This document shows, piece after piece, positions 17,160 to 26,586 of a DNA stretch of 44,336 bases. Made by a program: the position numbers and the translations under genes. Every line of letters starts with the position of its first letter. Within the stretch, counting starts at the first letter, position 1. The notes under the pieces were generated by a model. The model made no database searches, was not told the DNA's origin, and saw nothing but the letters and a program-made list of their open reading frames with translations. This DNA is from Marivita sp. (GTDB lineage: Bacteria > Pseudomonadota > Alphaproteobacteria > Rhodobacterales > Rhodobacteraceae), in contig NZ_JALEGT010000096.1 in NCBI RefSeq assembly GCF_022763305.1, positions 1 to 44,336 on the forward strand, written 5' to 3'.

Positions 17160-17623
17160 CCTTCAACCCGAGCACCGACCTTCAAATCGAACGGCTGATC
17201 AGGGCACGTCCCGAAACCATCTGGCGCTGCTGGGAAGAGCCGGACCTCTTCAAGCAATGGTTCACCCCGCCCCCCGTCGAAGTGACCGAAGTCGAGAACG
17301 ACTTGCGCCCCGGTGGTCGCGCCTTCAACGTTATGAAACTGCCTGATGGCACCCTGATGGAAAACGACGGCTGTTTCCTGCTGGCCGACAAATACAGCCG
17401 GCTGGTCTTTACCGATGGCGTTCTGCCGGGCTTCCGCCCCGCGCCGACCCCCGCCTTCATGACCGCCGATGTCCGTCTGATCCCGCAGGACAGCGGCACG
17501 CTGTACCACGCGCTTGTCATGCACTCCGATTCGGAAAAGCGCGATGCACATGAAAAGATGGGCTTTTTCGACGGCTGGGGCACCAGCCTGCACCAGTTGG
17601 CCCAGCTCGCCGAACGCCTCTGA
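17156..17623 (+). CDS. SRPBCC/AHSA1-like protein 2
   Basis: A 155-residue second SRPBCC domain protein, divergent from its neighbour. Typical features are LQIERLIRARPETIWRCWEE, LFKQWFTPPPVEV, the GGRAF strand and HEKMGFFDGWGTSLHQL, which matches the C-terminal helix of Aha1-type proteins. The start at 17156 overlaps the previous stop as ATGA; the frame is open far upstream but without homology. Two tandem SRPBCC proteins behind one ArsR regulator suggest paired or heterodimeric binding proteins for the inducing compound, which is inference. Confidence 0.88.
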   Translation: MTFNPSTDLQIERLIRARPETIWRCWEEPDLFKQWFTPPPVEVTEVENDLRPGGRAFNVMKLPDGTLMENDGCFLLADKYSRLVFTDGVLPGFRPAPTPAFMTADVRLIPQDSGTLYHALVMHSDSEKRDAHEKMGFFDGWGTSLHQLAQLAERL

Positions 17624-17669
17624 AACAGGCACTCGTCCCGGCGTCATCGGCATTTCAGGACAAAATCGC

Positions 17670-17699
17670 TTGCCAAACCGGGCCCCGCTTGCCTAGCCT
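17670..17699 (+). promoter_or_regulatory. Possible promoter of the xdh-purine transport operon
   Basis: TTGCCA (17670-17675), an 18-bp spacer and TAGCCT (17694-17699). This would give a leader of about 85 nt before xdhA. The spacing and the TAGNCT -10 match the better promoter at 35067-35096. Confidence 0.35.
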
Positions 17700-17792
17700 C
17701 ACAGCACGACAGGGATAACCCAGCGCGTTTTCTACGCCGCATCGAGGGCGCGCATATAACGGGGCATATTGGTAAGGCGGCAGGTTTTTCAC

Positions 17793-19193
17793 ATGGATAT
17801 CACCTTTCTTCTGAACGGAGAGAGCGTGGAGCTGCGAGACGTGTCCCCCACGGCAACGCTGCTCGATTGGCTGCGCGAAGAGCGCGGCCTCACCGGCACC
17901 AAGGAAGGCTGTAACGAAGGCGATTGCGGGGCCTGCACGGTGATGGTCACCGATGCGCGCGGCGCACGGGCGCTGAACGCCTGCATCCTCTTCCTGCCCC
18001 AGCTTGACGGCACTGCCGTGCGCACGGTCGAAGGCATCAGCGCCCCCGACGGCAGCCTGCACCCTGTGCAGCAGGCGATGATCGACCACCACGGCTCGCA
18101 ATGCGGCTTCTGCACGCCCGGTTTTGTCGTGTCGATGGCGGTTGCGCATCTCAACGGCGACCGGAACCACGACGACGTACTGGCGGGCAACCTCTGCCGC
18201 TGCACGGGCTACGCCCCGATCATCCGCGCGGCGGAGGCGGCCACCGATCAGCCCGCGCCCGATTGGCTCAGGGACACGCCCCCAGCTTCTCTGGTTCAAA
18301 AATACCTTTCGGGGGGTCTGGGGGGCAGACAGCCCCCCAGCCTCTCCGCCACGGAAACGCTGGACGAGCTCGCTGCCGCCTACGCCGCCCGTCCCGAAGC
18401 GACGCTGATCGCGGGCGCTACGGATGTGGGGCTGTGGGTCACCAAATCCCTGCGCGATCTGCAGGACGTGATTTTCCTCAACCGCTGCACCGAACTGCAG
18501 CAGATCGAGGAAACGGGCGATCACTTGCGCATCGGTGCAGGTGTCACCATGGACCGCGTTCTGAAAGCCGTCAAAAACCTGCACCCGTCTTATGCCGAGA
18601 TGATCCGCCGCTACGGCTCGACCCAGGTGCGCGCGGCGGCGACCATCGGCGGCAACATCGCCAATGGCTCGCCCATCGGGGACAACCCGCCCGCGCTGAT
18701 CGCACTGGGGGCCACGCTGCACCTGCGGGCGGGGGACCACCGCCGCGATATGCCATTGGAAGAGTTCTTTATCGACTACGGCAAACAGGACCGCGCCAAG
18801 GGCGAATTTGTCGAGGCCGTCACGCTCCCGCGCCACGCGCCGGGGTTGAAGGTTTACAAGCTCTCCAAACGCTTCGATCAGGACATCTCCGCCGTCTGCG
18901 GGGCGTTCAACATCACCGTGACAGACGCCACGGTCACGGACGCCCGCATCGCCTTTGGCGGCATGGCGGGTACGCCGAAACGGGCGAAAGCGGTCGAAGC
19001 CGCCCTGACCGGCAAGCCGTGGACCGAGGCCACGATCCGCGCCGCGATGGCACAAATGGCCGAGGACTACACGCCCCTGTCCGACATGCGCGCCTCAGCC
19101 GATTACCGCTTGCGGACGGCCGAAAACATGCTCCTGCGCTACTGGCACGAGGATCAGGGCATCGCGTCCAACGTGCTGGAGGTGTCGGCATGA
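17793..19193 (+). CDS. xdhA: Xanthine dehydrogenase small subunit (Fe-S/FAD)
   Basis: A 466-residue electron-transfer subunit of the molybdenum hydroxylase xanthine dehydrogenase, which oxidises hypoxanthine and xanthine to urate with NAD+. The N-terminal plant-type [2Fe-2S] domain has CNEGDCGAC (about residue 39), and the second helical [2Fe-2S] domain has QCGFCTPG (about 102) and NLCRCTGY (about 132). The FAD domain begins near residue 190, with [13 protein letters not shown] and the FAD loop [14 protein letters not shown]. Residues about 165-183 ([19 protein letters not shown]) are encoded by a G/C palindrome in the linker between the two halves. The ATG at 17793 is used; a TTG 24 bp upstream is less likely. 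The stop overlaps xdhB as ATGA. Confidence 0.95.
   Translation: MDITFLLNGESVELRDVSPTATLLDWLREERGLTGTKEGCNEGDCGACTVMVTDARGARALNACILFLPQLDGTAVRTVEGISAPDGSLHPVQQAMIDHHGSQCGFCTPGFVVSMAVAHLNGDRNHDDVLAGNLCRCTGYAPIIRAAEAATDQPAPDWLRDTPPASLVQKYLSGGLGGRQPPSLSATETLDELAAAYAARPEATLIAGATDVGLWVTKSLRDLQDVIFLNRCTELQQIEETGDHLRIGAGVTMDRVLKAVKNLHPSYAEMIRRYGSTQVRAAATIGGNIANGSPIGDNPPALIALGATLHLRAGDHRRDMPLEEFFIDYGKQDRAKGEFVEAVTLPRHAPGLKVYKLSKRFDQDISAVCGAFNITVTDATVTDARIAFGGMAGTPKRAKAVEAALTGKPWTEATIRAAMAQMAEDYTPLSDMRASADYRLRTAENMLLRYWHEDQGIASNVLEVSA
18292..18340 (+). repeat. In-frame palindromic insertion in xdhA
   Basis: CTGGGGGGC (18318-18326) and GCCCCCCAG (18332-18340) form a perfect 9-bp stem with loop AGACA, preceded by TTCAAAAATACCTTTC. 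The run resembles the REP-like intergenic palindromes I associate with roseobacters, but here it is translated in frame in the linker between the Fe-S and FAD domains. Confidence 0.65.
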
Positions 19194-21637
19194 CAGTCGC
19201 AAAACCCCTACCCCATGACGCGGCGCATCTGCATGTCACCGGACAGGCCCGCTATGTGGATGACATCCCGACGCCCAAAGGCACGCTGCATCTGGCTTTT
19301 GGTCTGAGCAGTATCGCCGCCGGGCGGATCACCGCGATCAATCTCGACGCCGTGCGTGCAGCCCCCGGTGTGGTGGGTGTCTGGGAAGCCAAGGACCTGC
19401 CCAGTGACTGCGATTGTTCACCCTCGGCCCATGACGAGCCGATGCTGTCGGGGGCCACGATCCAGTACCTTGGCCAGCCGATCTTTCTGGTCGCCGCCAC
19501 CAGCCACCTCGCCGCCCGCAAGGCGGCGCGTCTCGGGCAGATCAGCTATGCCGAACGCGACGCGATCCTGACCATCGACGAGGCTTTGGCCGCCGACAGC
19601 CGCTTCGAGGACGGCCCGCGCATCTGGGAAAAGGGCGATGCGGGTGAGGCCATCGACACCGCCCCGCGCCAGATCAGCGGCGTGATTGAAATGGGCGGGC
19701 AGGAGCATTTCTACCTCGAAGGCCAATCCGCCATGGCCCTGCCGCAGGAAGGCGGCGACATGGTGGTGCACGCCTCGACCCAGCACCCGACCGAGATCCA
19801 GCATAAAGTGGCCCACGCCCTGCACCTGCCGATGCACGCGGTGCGGGTGGAGACACGGCGCATGGGCGGCGGGTTCGGCGGCAAGGAAAGTCAGGGCAAC
19901 GCTTTGGCGATTGCCTGTGCCGTGGTGGCCGCGGCCACCGGCAAACCCGCCAAAATGCGTTACGACCGCGACGATGATTTCATGATCACCGGCAAGCGGC
20001 ACGATTTCCGCATCGAATACCGCGTCGGGTTTGATGATGAGGGTGTGATCTCGGGTGTTGAGTTCGAGCAGTACACACGCTGCGGCTGGGCGCAGGACCT
20101 ATCCCTGCCGGTCGCAGACCGCGCGATGCTGCATGCCGACAACGCCTATCACCTGCCCCATGTGCGGATCGAAAGCCATCGTTTGAAAACCAACACCCAG
20201 AGTGCGACGGCGTTCCGGGGTTTTGGCGGACCGCAGGGGATGCTCGGGATCGAGCGTGTGATGGATCACATCGCGCATGATCTGGGGCTCGACCCGGTCG
20301 CGGTGCGTCGGGCGAATTACTATTCGGCAGAGGTGGAGGGGGGCGTCGCCAGTGCAGCTCGGACCAATGGCGCAGCACTGGCGACCCCCGCGCCTTCGGC
20401 GCCCCCCCGGAGTTTATCCAGCAAGATGAAGGAGCAGGACATCGCGTCACGCGGCTCCGAGGAGCTGGTGGAGAACACCGGTGCTGAGGGGGCGGTCGCG
20501 GGGCAGACCACGCCCTACGGGCAGGTGGTCGAGGATTTCATCCTGCACGACATGACGGATCGGTTGCTGGACGGCGCGGATTACGAGGCGCGGCGTGCCG
20601 CGGTGGCGGAGTGGAACGCGGGCAATGCGGTGATCAAGAAGGGACTTGCTTTTTCACCGGTGAAGTTCGGGATTTCCTTCACGCTGACGCATCTCAATCA
20701 GGCGGGCGCTTTGGTGCATGTGTATCAGGACGGCTCCATCCACATGAACCATGGCGGCACCGAGATGGGACAGGGGCTGTTCCAGAAGGTGGCGCAGGTG
20801 GCCGCTGACCGTTTTGGCGTGCCGCTGGAGATGGTGAAGATCACCGCGACGGACACCGGCAAGGTGCCCAACACCTCGGCCACAGCGGCCTCTTCGGGGT
20901 CGGATCTCAACGGTATGGCGGTCAAGGCGGCCTGTGACACGATCCGCGACCGGATGGCGAACCATCTGGCGAGCCTGCATCAATGCGACGCGCGGGATGT
21001 GGTGTTTGCGGATGGTCAGGTGCGCGTTCAGGGCGAGACCTACAGTTTCGCACGTGTCGCGCAGATGACCTATGAGGCGCGGGTGAGCCTGTCGGCCACG
21101 GGGTTCTATCGCACGCCGAAACTGAGCTGGGACCGGATCAAGGGTCAGGGAAGACCGTTCTTCTATTTCGCCTATGGCGCGGCACTCAGCGAAGTGGCGG
21201 TGGACACGCTGACCGGCGAGTACCGCGTCCTGCGCACCGACATCCTGCACGATGCCGGATCGTCGCTGAACCCCGCGCTGGACATCGGGCAGGTGGAAGG
21301 CGGGTTCGTGCAGGGCGCGGGTTGGCTCACGACCGAGGAACTGGTCTGGGATCAGGCGGGCCGTTTGCGCACCCACGCGCCCTCGACCTACAAGATCCCC
21401 GCATGTTCGGACCGCCCGGACGTGTTCAACGTCGCGCTCTGGGACGGGCGCAACCGGGAGGACACGATCTACCGCTCCAAGGCGGTCGGAGAGCCGCCCT
21501 TCATGCTGGGCATGTCGGTGTTTCTGGCCCTGTCCGATGCGGTGGCCTCCTGCGGTGACGGCTACCCGACGCTGGACGCGCCCGCTACGCCCGAACGGGT
21601 GCTGACTGCCATCGAAAGGGTGCGCGATGGCGTTTGA
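19190..21637 (+). CDS. xdhB: Xanthine dehydrogenase large subunit (molybdopterin)
   Basis: An 815-residue molybdopterin-binding catalytic subunit. Typical stretches are [11 protein letters not shown] at the N-terminus, [11 protein letters not shown] (about residue 225), the [13 protein letters not shown] loop (about 340), [14 protein letters not shown] (about 520) and VGEPPFMLG near residue 765, which contains the catalytic base glutamate. It is longer than the usual ~770-780 residues because about 55 residues (from about 381 to 437) with a repeat-like composition lie between RRANYYS and [11 protein letters not shown], which are normally close together. It overlaps xdhA by 4 bp and xdhC by 11 bp. 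Confidence 0.95.
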   Translation: MTVAKPLPHDAAHLHVTGQARYVDDIPTPKGTLHLAFGLSSIAAGRITAINLDAVRAAPGVVGVWEAKDLPSDCDCSPSAHDEPMLSGATIQYLGQPIFLVAATSHLAARKAARLGQISYAERDAILTIDEALAADSRFEDGPRIWEKGDAGEAIDTAPRQISGVIEMGGQEHFYLEGQSAMALPQEGGDMVVHASTQHPTEIQHKVAHALHLPMHAVRVETRRMGGGFGGKESQGNALAIACAVVAAATGKPAKMRYDRDDDFMITGKRHDFRIEYRVGFDDEGVISGVEFEQYTRCGWAQDLSLPVADRAMLHADNAYHLPHVRIESHRLKTNTQSATAFRGFGGPQGMLGIERVMDHIAHDLGLDPVAVRRANYYSAEVEGGVASAARTNGAALATPAPSAPPRSLSSKMKEQDIASRGSEELVENTGAEGAVAGQTTPYGQVVEDFILHDMTDRLLDGADYEARRAAVAEWNAGNAVIKKGLAFSPVKFGISFTLTHLNQAGALVHVYQDGSIHMNHGGTEMGQGLFQKVAQVAADRFGVPLEMVKITATDTGKVPNTSATAASSGSDLNGMAVKAACDTIRDRMANHLASLHQCDARDVVFADGQVRVQGETYSFARVAQMTYEARVSLSATGFYRTPKLSWDRIKGQGRPFFYFAYGAALSEVAVDTLTGEYRVLRTDILHDAGSSLNPALDIGQVEGGFVQGAGWLTTEELVWDQAGRLRTHAPSTYKIPACSDRPDVFNVALWDGRNREDTIYRSKAVGEPPFMLGMSVFLALSDAVASCGDGYPTLDAPATPERVLTAIERVRDGV
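20345..20402 (+). repeat. In-frame palindromic insertion in xdhB
   Basis: GTCGCCAGTGC (20345-20355) and GCACTGGCGAC (20375-20385) are perfect 11-bp inverted arms with a 19-nt loop, flanked by G and C runs. GCGCC-TTC-GGCGC follows at 20390-20402. The element is translated in frame and falls in a loop position of the molybdopterin subunit. Confidence 0.65.
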
Positions 21638-22568
21638 TCTCAATGCCTTACGCGTTGCCGTTGCGGCACATGGCCGGGTTGCCCGCGTGGTAATCGCCGA
21701 GGTGCAGGGGTCATCGCCGCGCGAAGTTGGCGCGGCGATGCTTGTCTGGGACGGCGGGCAATCCGGGACCATCGGCGGCGGCGCGTTGGAGTATCAGGCC
21801 GCGCAACAGGCGTTTGTCCGCGAAGGGTTCAGCCGCCATCCGCTGGGGCCGGAGCTGGGCCAGTGCTGCGGTGGCTCGGTTACGTTGCTCACCGAAGTCT
21901 TTGACGCCAACCGGCTTGCCGACTTGGACGGCGAAACCATCATCGCGCGCGGGCCGGGCGAGATGCCTCTGGCGGTCAAACGCCTGACCACCTGCGCGCG
22001 CAATCAGGGCGTGGACCTGCGCCCGCGGATGGTGCAGGGCTGGTTTGTGGAACCCGTTGCACAGACCGCACAGCCCGTTTGGATCTGGGGCGCGGGCCAT
22101 GTCGGACGGGCGCTGGTGGATGTGCTGCACCCGATCCCGGAGTTCGAGATCACCTGGGTCGACACCGCTCCCAACCGCTTTCCCGACGCCATCCCCGAGC
22201 GCGTCAGCGCCCTGCCCGCCAGCGACCCTCTGCGTGTCGTGCCGCATGCGCCGCAAGAGGCCGCGCATCTGGTTCTGACCTATTCCCATGCGCTTGACCT
22301 GAGCCTCTGCGATGCGCTTCTGCACCACGGTTTCGGATTTGCCGGGCTGATCGGGTCCGACACGAAAAGGGCCCGATTTACTTCCCGCCTTCGCAAGATG
22401 GGGCACAGTGACGCCCAAATATCTCGCATTTGCTGTCCTATTGGGCAAAAATCCCTTGGAAAGCACCCTCAGGCGATTGCCGTCGGGGTTTCCGCCCAGC
22501 TATTGAGCCTTGCAACGACCAAATCAGGTGCCCTTTGCCCGACGACCTCCTTCGCCTCGACGGCCTGA
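21627..22568 (+). CDS. xdhC: XdhC, molybdenum cofactor insertion chaperone
   Basis: A 313-residue protein that binds molybdenum cofactor and loads the sulfurated form into XdhB. The conserved cysteine motif appears as GQCCGGSVTLL (about residue 73), with GSSPREVGAAMLV and GTIGGGALEY in the N-terminal domain. The C-terminal Rossmann-like XdhC domain has VWIWGAGHVGRALVDVL (about 150) and FAGLIGSDTKRARF. It overlaps xdhB by 11 bp, and its last 34 bp overlap the likely start of the ABC ATPase gene, so the operon continues into transport. Confidence 0.94.
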   Translation: MAFDLNALRVAVAAHGRVARVVIAEVQGSSPREVGAAMLVWDGGQSGTIGGGALEYQAAQQAFVREGFSRHPLGPELGQCCGGSVTLLTEVFDANRLADLDGETIIARGPGEMPLAVKRLTTCARNQGVDLRPRMVQGWFVEPVAQTAQPVWIWGAGHVGRALVDVLHPIPEFEITWVDTAPNRFPDAIPERVSALPASDPLRVVPHAPQEAAHLVLTYSHALDLSLCDALLHHGFGFAGLIGSDTKRARFTSRLRKMGHSDAQISRICCPIGQKSLGKHPQAIAVGVSAQLLSLATTKSGALCPTTSFASTA

Positions 22569-24058
22569 CCAAAGCCTATCCCGGTGTCGTCGCCAATGAC
22601 GACGTGTCCTTCGACATCCGCGAAGGGGAAATCCACGCATTGCTGGGCGAGAACGGTGCGGGCAAGTCGACGCTGGTCAAGATGATCTACGGGCTGGTGA
22701 AGCCGGACAAGGGCAGCATGACGCTGCGCGGCAAACCCTACACGCCGTCCGAGCCCAGCGCCGCGCGGCAGGCCGGGGTGGCGATGGTGTTTCAGCATTT
22801 CTCGCTCTTCGACGCGCTCGACGTGGCCGAAAACGTGGCGCTGGGGATGGAGAACCCGCCCAAGCCCCGCGACCTGGCCCGCCAGATCCGCGAGGTGTCG
22901 GAAACCTACGGCCTGCCGCTCGATCCGTCGCGCACCGTCGGCACCCTCTCGGCGGGCGAACGGCAACGCGTTGAAATCATTCGCTGTCTCCTGCAGGATC
23001 CGAAACTTCTGATCATGGACGAGCCGACCTCGGTGCTGACGCCGCAGGAGGTGGAGATCCTGTTCGAGACCCTGCGCAAGCTGAAATCCGAGGGCACGGC
23101 GATCCTTTATATCAGCCACAAGCTGGAAGAGATCCGCGCGCTTTGCGATCATGCGACGATCCTGCGGCTGGGCAAGAAGGTGGCGACCTGCACGCCGTCC
23201 GAAACCACCGCGCGCGCGATGGCGGAAATGATGGTGGGGTCCAGCTTTGCCTCACCTGCCGCCAAGGCCAAGACCCCCGGAGAGGTGCTCTTGCGGGTCG
23301 ACAACCTGACCATGCCCGCGCCCGGTGCCTTCGGCACGCCCCTGCGCGGGATCAGTTTCGAGCTGCGCGCGGGCGAGGTGCTGGGCTTTGGCGGGGTTGC
23401 CGGCAACGGGCAGGACGAATTGCTGCTGGCGCTGTCGGGCGAACGCACCTCCCAGCGCGGCACGATCTGGGTCAAGGGCGCGGATGTGAGCCGCGACGGA
23501 CCGGTGGAGCGCCGCGCGGTGGGCTTTCTGACCGCACCGGAAGAACGGCTGGGCCACGCGGCGGCCCCGAACATGAGCCTGACGGAAAACGCGGTGCTGA
23601 CGGCGGGACGGCGGCAACGGCTCGTGAACCGGGGCTTCATCAACTGGGGTCGCGCCGACGGCTTTGCGCAGGACGTGATCAAACGCTTCGACGTTCGCAC
23701 GCCGGGCACTCATGTGGCCGCGCGGGCGCTTTCGGGCGGCAACCTGCAGAAATTCGTCATCGGTCGCGAGGTGGCGCAGAACCCCGACATCCTTGTTGTC
23801 AACCAACCGACATGGGGTGTCGATGCGGCAGCCGCTGCAGCGATCCGTCAGGCGCTGCTGGATCTGGCGGCGCAGGGCGCGGCGATCCTCGTGGTAAGTC
23901 AGGATCTGGACGAGTTGATGGAAATCGCGGACCGCTTCGGCGCGCTGAACGAAGGGCGGCTGTCGGCGCTGCGACCAGTCGCGGATCTGAGCATCGACGA
24001 GATTGGTCTGATGATGGGCGGCGCGCATGACATGGAGGTGGCCCATGTTGCGGAGTGA
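22535..24058 (+). CDS. Purine/nucleoside ABC importer, double ATPase
   Basis: A 507-residue ATP-binding protein with two nucleotide-binding domains, as in BMP-type (basic membrane protein) purine and nucleoside importers. The first domain is canonical: GENGAGKST, signature LSAGERQRVEI and Walker B LLIMDEPTS. The second is degenerate, as usual in this family: GVAGNGQDE instead of a Walker A, signature LSGGNLQKFVIGRE, and VVNQPTWGVD with the Walker B glutamate replaced by glutamine. I use a TTG start at 22535 (MPDDLLRLDGLTKAYPG) because CAGGTG lies upstream and homology begins there; this overlaps xdhC by 34 bp. Confidence 0.92.
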   Translation: MPDDLLRLDGLTKAYPGVVANDDVSFDIREGEIHALLGENGAGKSTLVKMIYGLVKPDKGSMTLRGKPYTPSEPSAARQAGVAMVFQHFSLFDALDVAENVALGMENPPKPRDLARQIREVSETYGLPLDPSRTVGTLSAGERQRVEIIRCLLQDPKLLIMDEPTSVLTPQEVEILFETLRKLKSEGTAILYISHKLEEIRALCDHATILRLGKKVATCTPSETTARAMAEMMVGSSFASPAAKAKTPGEVLLRVDNLTMPAPGAFGTPLRGISFELRAGEVLGFGGVAGNGQDELLLALSGERTSQRGTIWVKGADVSRDGPVERRAVGFLTAPEERLGHAAAPNMSLTENAVLTAGRRQRLVNRGFINWGRADGFAQDVIKRFDVRTPGTHVAARALSGGNLQKFVIGREVAQNPDILVVNQPTWGVDAAAAAAIRQALLDLAAQGAAILVVSQDLDELMEIADRFGALNEGRLSALRPVADLSIDEIGLMMGGAHDMEVAHVAE

Positions 24059-24110
24059 CGCCTTTGCCCGAGTAAAGTATATGGAGGCGACCGATCAAAT
24101 GCATATTTAT

Positions 24111-24160
24111 GAAAAGAAGAAGCCTGGATTCGGCGCAGCCTGCCCTGCTTCTTCTTTTTC
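24111..24160 (+). repeat. Long stem-loop between ATPase and permease genes
   Basis: AAAAGAAGAAGC (24112-24123) and GCTTCTTCTTTT (24147-24158) are perfect 12-bp arms with a 23-nt loop, followed by TC. The 153-bp gap holds nothing else clear except a short unassigned frame (24081-24215). The element could attenuate or process the transcript inside the operon. The following permease has a strong independent Shine-Dalgarno. Confidence 0.6.
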
Positions 24161-24211
24161 CAAGTACGCACATTCCGACAAAAGCCAGCATGTGACGCAG
24201 GAGGGTGGCCT

Positions 24212-25297
24212 GTGATCCGGCTTGAAAAACGCCCGCAGCCGTCAAAAGCATGGACAGTGGCGACGCCGATCCTTGCCGTGGTTCTGACCATGATCTTCGG
24301 CGGCATCATGTTCGGCCTGATCGGCACCTCGCCGGTCGAGGCGATCCGGACGATCTTCTGGGATCCGCTGTTTCATCCTCAGTTTTCCGGGTTTTCGCGG
24401 CCGCAGCTGCTGGTCAAGGCCGGGCCGCTGATCCTGATCGCAATCGGGCTGTCGATCGGCTTCAGGGCAGGCATCTGGAACATCGGGGCCGAGGGCCAGT
24501 ACATCATGGGTGCCATCTGCGGCGCGGGGGCGGGACTTGCGCTCTACCCGATGGAGTCGGCGTTGATCCTGCCGCTGATGGTGGTGGCGGGCGCTTTGGG
24601 AGGCTGGGCCTGGGCGATGATCCCGGCGCTCCTGAAGGTGAAGTTCGGAACCAACGAGATCCTTGTCTCGCTGATGCTGGTCTATGTGGCCGAAAACCTT
24701 CTGGCCTCGGTCTCCTCCGGCCTCCTGCGCAACCCCGAAGGCATGGGCTTTCCCGGCTCGCGCAACCTGTCGCAATGGTCGTCCTCGCAGAACCTCGAGC
24801 TGATCCCGAACACCGGCATGCATCTCGGCGTGCTGGCAGCGTTCATCGCGGTGATCCTCGCCTATGTGCTGCTGACGCGGCACATTCAGGGCTACAACAT
24901 TCGCCTGACCGGCGAAGCGCCGCGGGCCGCGAAATTCTCGGGCGTGTCGCCTGCGCGCACCATCCTGTTCTGTCTGGGGCTTGCCGGCGCACTGGCCGGC
25001 ATGGCGGGGCTTTTCGAGGTCACGGGACCGGCGGGGCAGATCAGCATCGACTTTGGATCGGGCTATGGCTTCACCGCGATCATCGTGGCCTTCCTTGGGC
25101 GCCTGCACCCGGTGGGTATCCTGCTGGCGGGGCTGCTGATGGCGCTGACATACATTGGCGGCGAACTGGCGCAGCTCATGCTGGGTGTGCCCGGCGCGTC
25201 GATCCAGCTGTTTCAGGGGATGCTGCTGTTCTTCCTGCTGGGGGTGGATGTTCTGACCAATTATCGCGTCCGGTTCGGCGCGGCGGAGGTGGCGTGA
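24212..25297 (+). CDS. Purine/nucleoside ABC importer permease 1
   Basis: A 361-residue inner-membrane permease of the branched-chain/BMP type, with about nine hydrophobic helices. GLSIGFRAGIWNIGAEGQYI and the GEAPRAAKFSGV coupling-helix region match the larger permease of nucleoside importers (NupB/RbsC superfamily). The start is GTG at 24212 after a strong CAGGAGGGTGG. It pairs with the permease at 25593 to form the heterodimeric channel. The stop overlaps the ATG of the next small gene by one base. Confidence 0.92.
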   Translation: MIRLEKRPQPSKAWTVATPILAVVLTMIFGGIMFGLIGTSPVEAIRTIFWDPLFHPQFSGFSRPQLLVKAGPLILIAIGLSIGFRAGIWNIGAEGQYIMGAICGAGAGLALYPMESALILPLMVVAGALGGWAWAMIPALLKVKFGTNEILVSLMLVYVAENLLASVSSGLLRNPEGMGFPGSRNLSQWSSSQNLELIPNTGMHLGVLAAFIAVILAYVLLTRHIQGYNIRLTGEAPRAAKFSGVSPARTILFCLGLAGALAGMAGLFEVTGPAGQISIDFGSGYGFTAIIVAFLGRLHPVGILLAGLLMALTYIGGELAQLMLGVPGASIQLFQGMLLFFLLGVDVLTNYRVRFGAAEVA

Positions 25298-25602
25298 TGG
25301 GATCCTGTATCCTCAAACCCGCGTTCATGGGCCTGATGATGGGCGCGATGATGCTCTGGATGCTGCATGGCTGGCTGATCGGCGAGGGCCCGGCGAACAT
25401 GGTGCTCTTCGTGCTGGGGCATGTGGCCGTCGTGGCCGCCATCGCGCTGATCGCGGCACTGGGTCTGCACCGGCGCTTTCCGGGTCTGACGCGACTGACG
25501 CAGCATCGACCCAGCCTTTCGCATATCGTCATCATGCTGGGCAGCGCCGCGCTGTTTGCGCTGGTCGTCCACCTTGTGCATGGAGCGCCGACATGGACCT
25601 GA
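25297..25602 (+). CDS. Small membrane protein between the two permease genes
   Basis: A 101-residue protein with three likely membrane helices: FMGLMMGAMMLWMLHGWLI, MVLFVLGHVAVVAAIALIAA and IVIMLGSAALFALVVHLV. It is rich in Met and His (HGW, GHVA, HRRF, QHRP, HLVHG). It starts on the last base of the permease-1 stop (TGATG) and overlaps permease 2 by 10 bp, so it is tightly coupled to the transporter. I do not recognise the family; similar small proteins are not part of the standard BMP importer. It could be a stability or regulatory subunit. Confidence 0.75.
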   Translation: MGSCILKPAFMGLMMGAMMLWMLHGWLIGEGPANMVLFVLGHVAVVAAIALIAALGLHRRFPGLTRLTQHRPSLSHIVIMLGSAALFALVVHLVHGAPTWT

Positions 25603-26525
25603 GCGCCATCAACCCCGTCCTGCTGGTCGCGTCGATCATGATCTCGGCCACGCCGATCCTGCTGGCCGCCATCGGAGAGATGGTGGTCGAGAAATCCGGC
25701 GTTCTGAACCTTGGCGTCGAGGGCATGATGATCACCGGGGCGGTGATCGGCTTCATCGTCGCGGTCAACACCAGCGCGCCGCTTCTGGGCTTTGTCACGG
25801 CAGCGGTTGCGGGGGCGGTGCTGTCGCTCGCCTTTGCACTGCTGACGCAGGTCTTTCTGTCGAACCAGGTCGCAACGGGGCTGGGCCTCACACTGGTCGG
25901 TCTGGGGTTGTCGTCGCTTCTGGGCAAACCCTACGAGGGCGTCAAAGCCCCGACCCTGCCCAAGCTCGACATCCCGCTGCTGGGCGATCTTCCGGTTCTG
26001 GGGCGGATGCTCTTTTCGCATGACATCATGGTCTATTTCAGCCTCGCGCTGGTTGCGGCGGTCTGGGCGTTTCTCAGGTTCACGCGAGCCGGGCTGATCC
26101 TGCGGGCGGTGGGCGAAAGCCACGACAGCGCGCATGCCCTGGGCTACAAGGTGATCCGCGTCCGGGTCCTCGCCATCATGTTCGGCGGGGCCTGTGCCGG
26201 GCTGGGTGGCGCCTATCTCAGCCTTGTGCGCGTGCCGCAATGGACCGAAGGCATGACCGCCGGTGCGGGCTGGATCGCGCTGGCCATCGTGGTCTTCGCC
26301 AGCTGGCGCGCCGGCCGCGTTCTCATCGGTGCCTATCTTTTCGGCGGCATCACGGTGCTGCAACTCAATCTTCAGGCCGCCGGAATGACCTGGGGGGTGC
26401 AGTACTTGTCGATGTCCCCATATCTGATAACGATCCTCGTGCTCGTTTTCATCTCGTCCAACCGCAGCCGCAGCAGTCACGATGCACCGGCCAACCTTGG
26501 GCAGACCTTCCACGCGACCCGGTAG
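25593..26525 (+). CDS. Purine/nucleoside ABC importer permease 2
   Basis: A 310-residue inner-membrane permease, the shorter partner. ATPILLAAIGEMVVEKSGVL followed by NLGVEGMMITGA is the signature N-terminus of this family, and RAVGESHDSAHALGYKV is the coupling-helix region that contacts the ATPase. About eight to nine helices are visible. It overlaps the small membrane protein gene by 10 bp. A 61-bp gap with a short imperfect hairpin (GGGGCGTC/GACGTCCC near 26551-26568) separates it from the binding-protein gene. Confidence 0.93.
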   Translation: MDLSAINPVLLVASIMISATPILLAAIGEMVVEKSGVLNLGVEGMMITGAVIGFIVAVNTSAPLLGFVTAAVAGAVLSLAFALLTQVFLSNQVATGLGLTLVGLGLSSLLGKPYEGVKAPTLPKLDIPLLGDLPVLGRMLFSHDIMVYFSLALVAAVWAFLRFTRAGLILRAVGESHDSAHALGYKVIRVRVLAIMFGGACAGLGGAYLSLVRVPQWTEGMTAGAGWIALAIVVFASWRAGRVLIGAYLFGGITVLQLNLQAAGMTWGVQYLSMSPYLITILVLVFISSNRSRSSHDAPANLGQTFHATR

Positions 26526-26586
26526 GAAAACCGGGCGTATCCACTCAAACGGGGCGTCTGACGTCCCACCAATCGGGAGACCATAC

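Noticed and set aside
24081-24215. Small gene between ATPase and permease 1
   Set aside because: The 44-codon frame is largely made of the stem-loop sequence, has no recognisable domain and overlaps the permease start.
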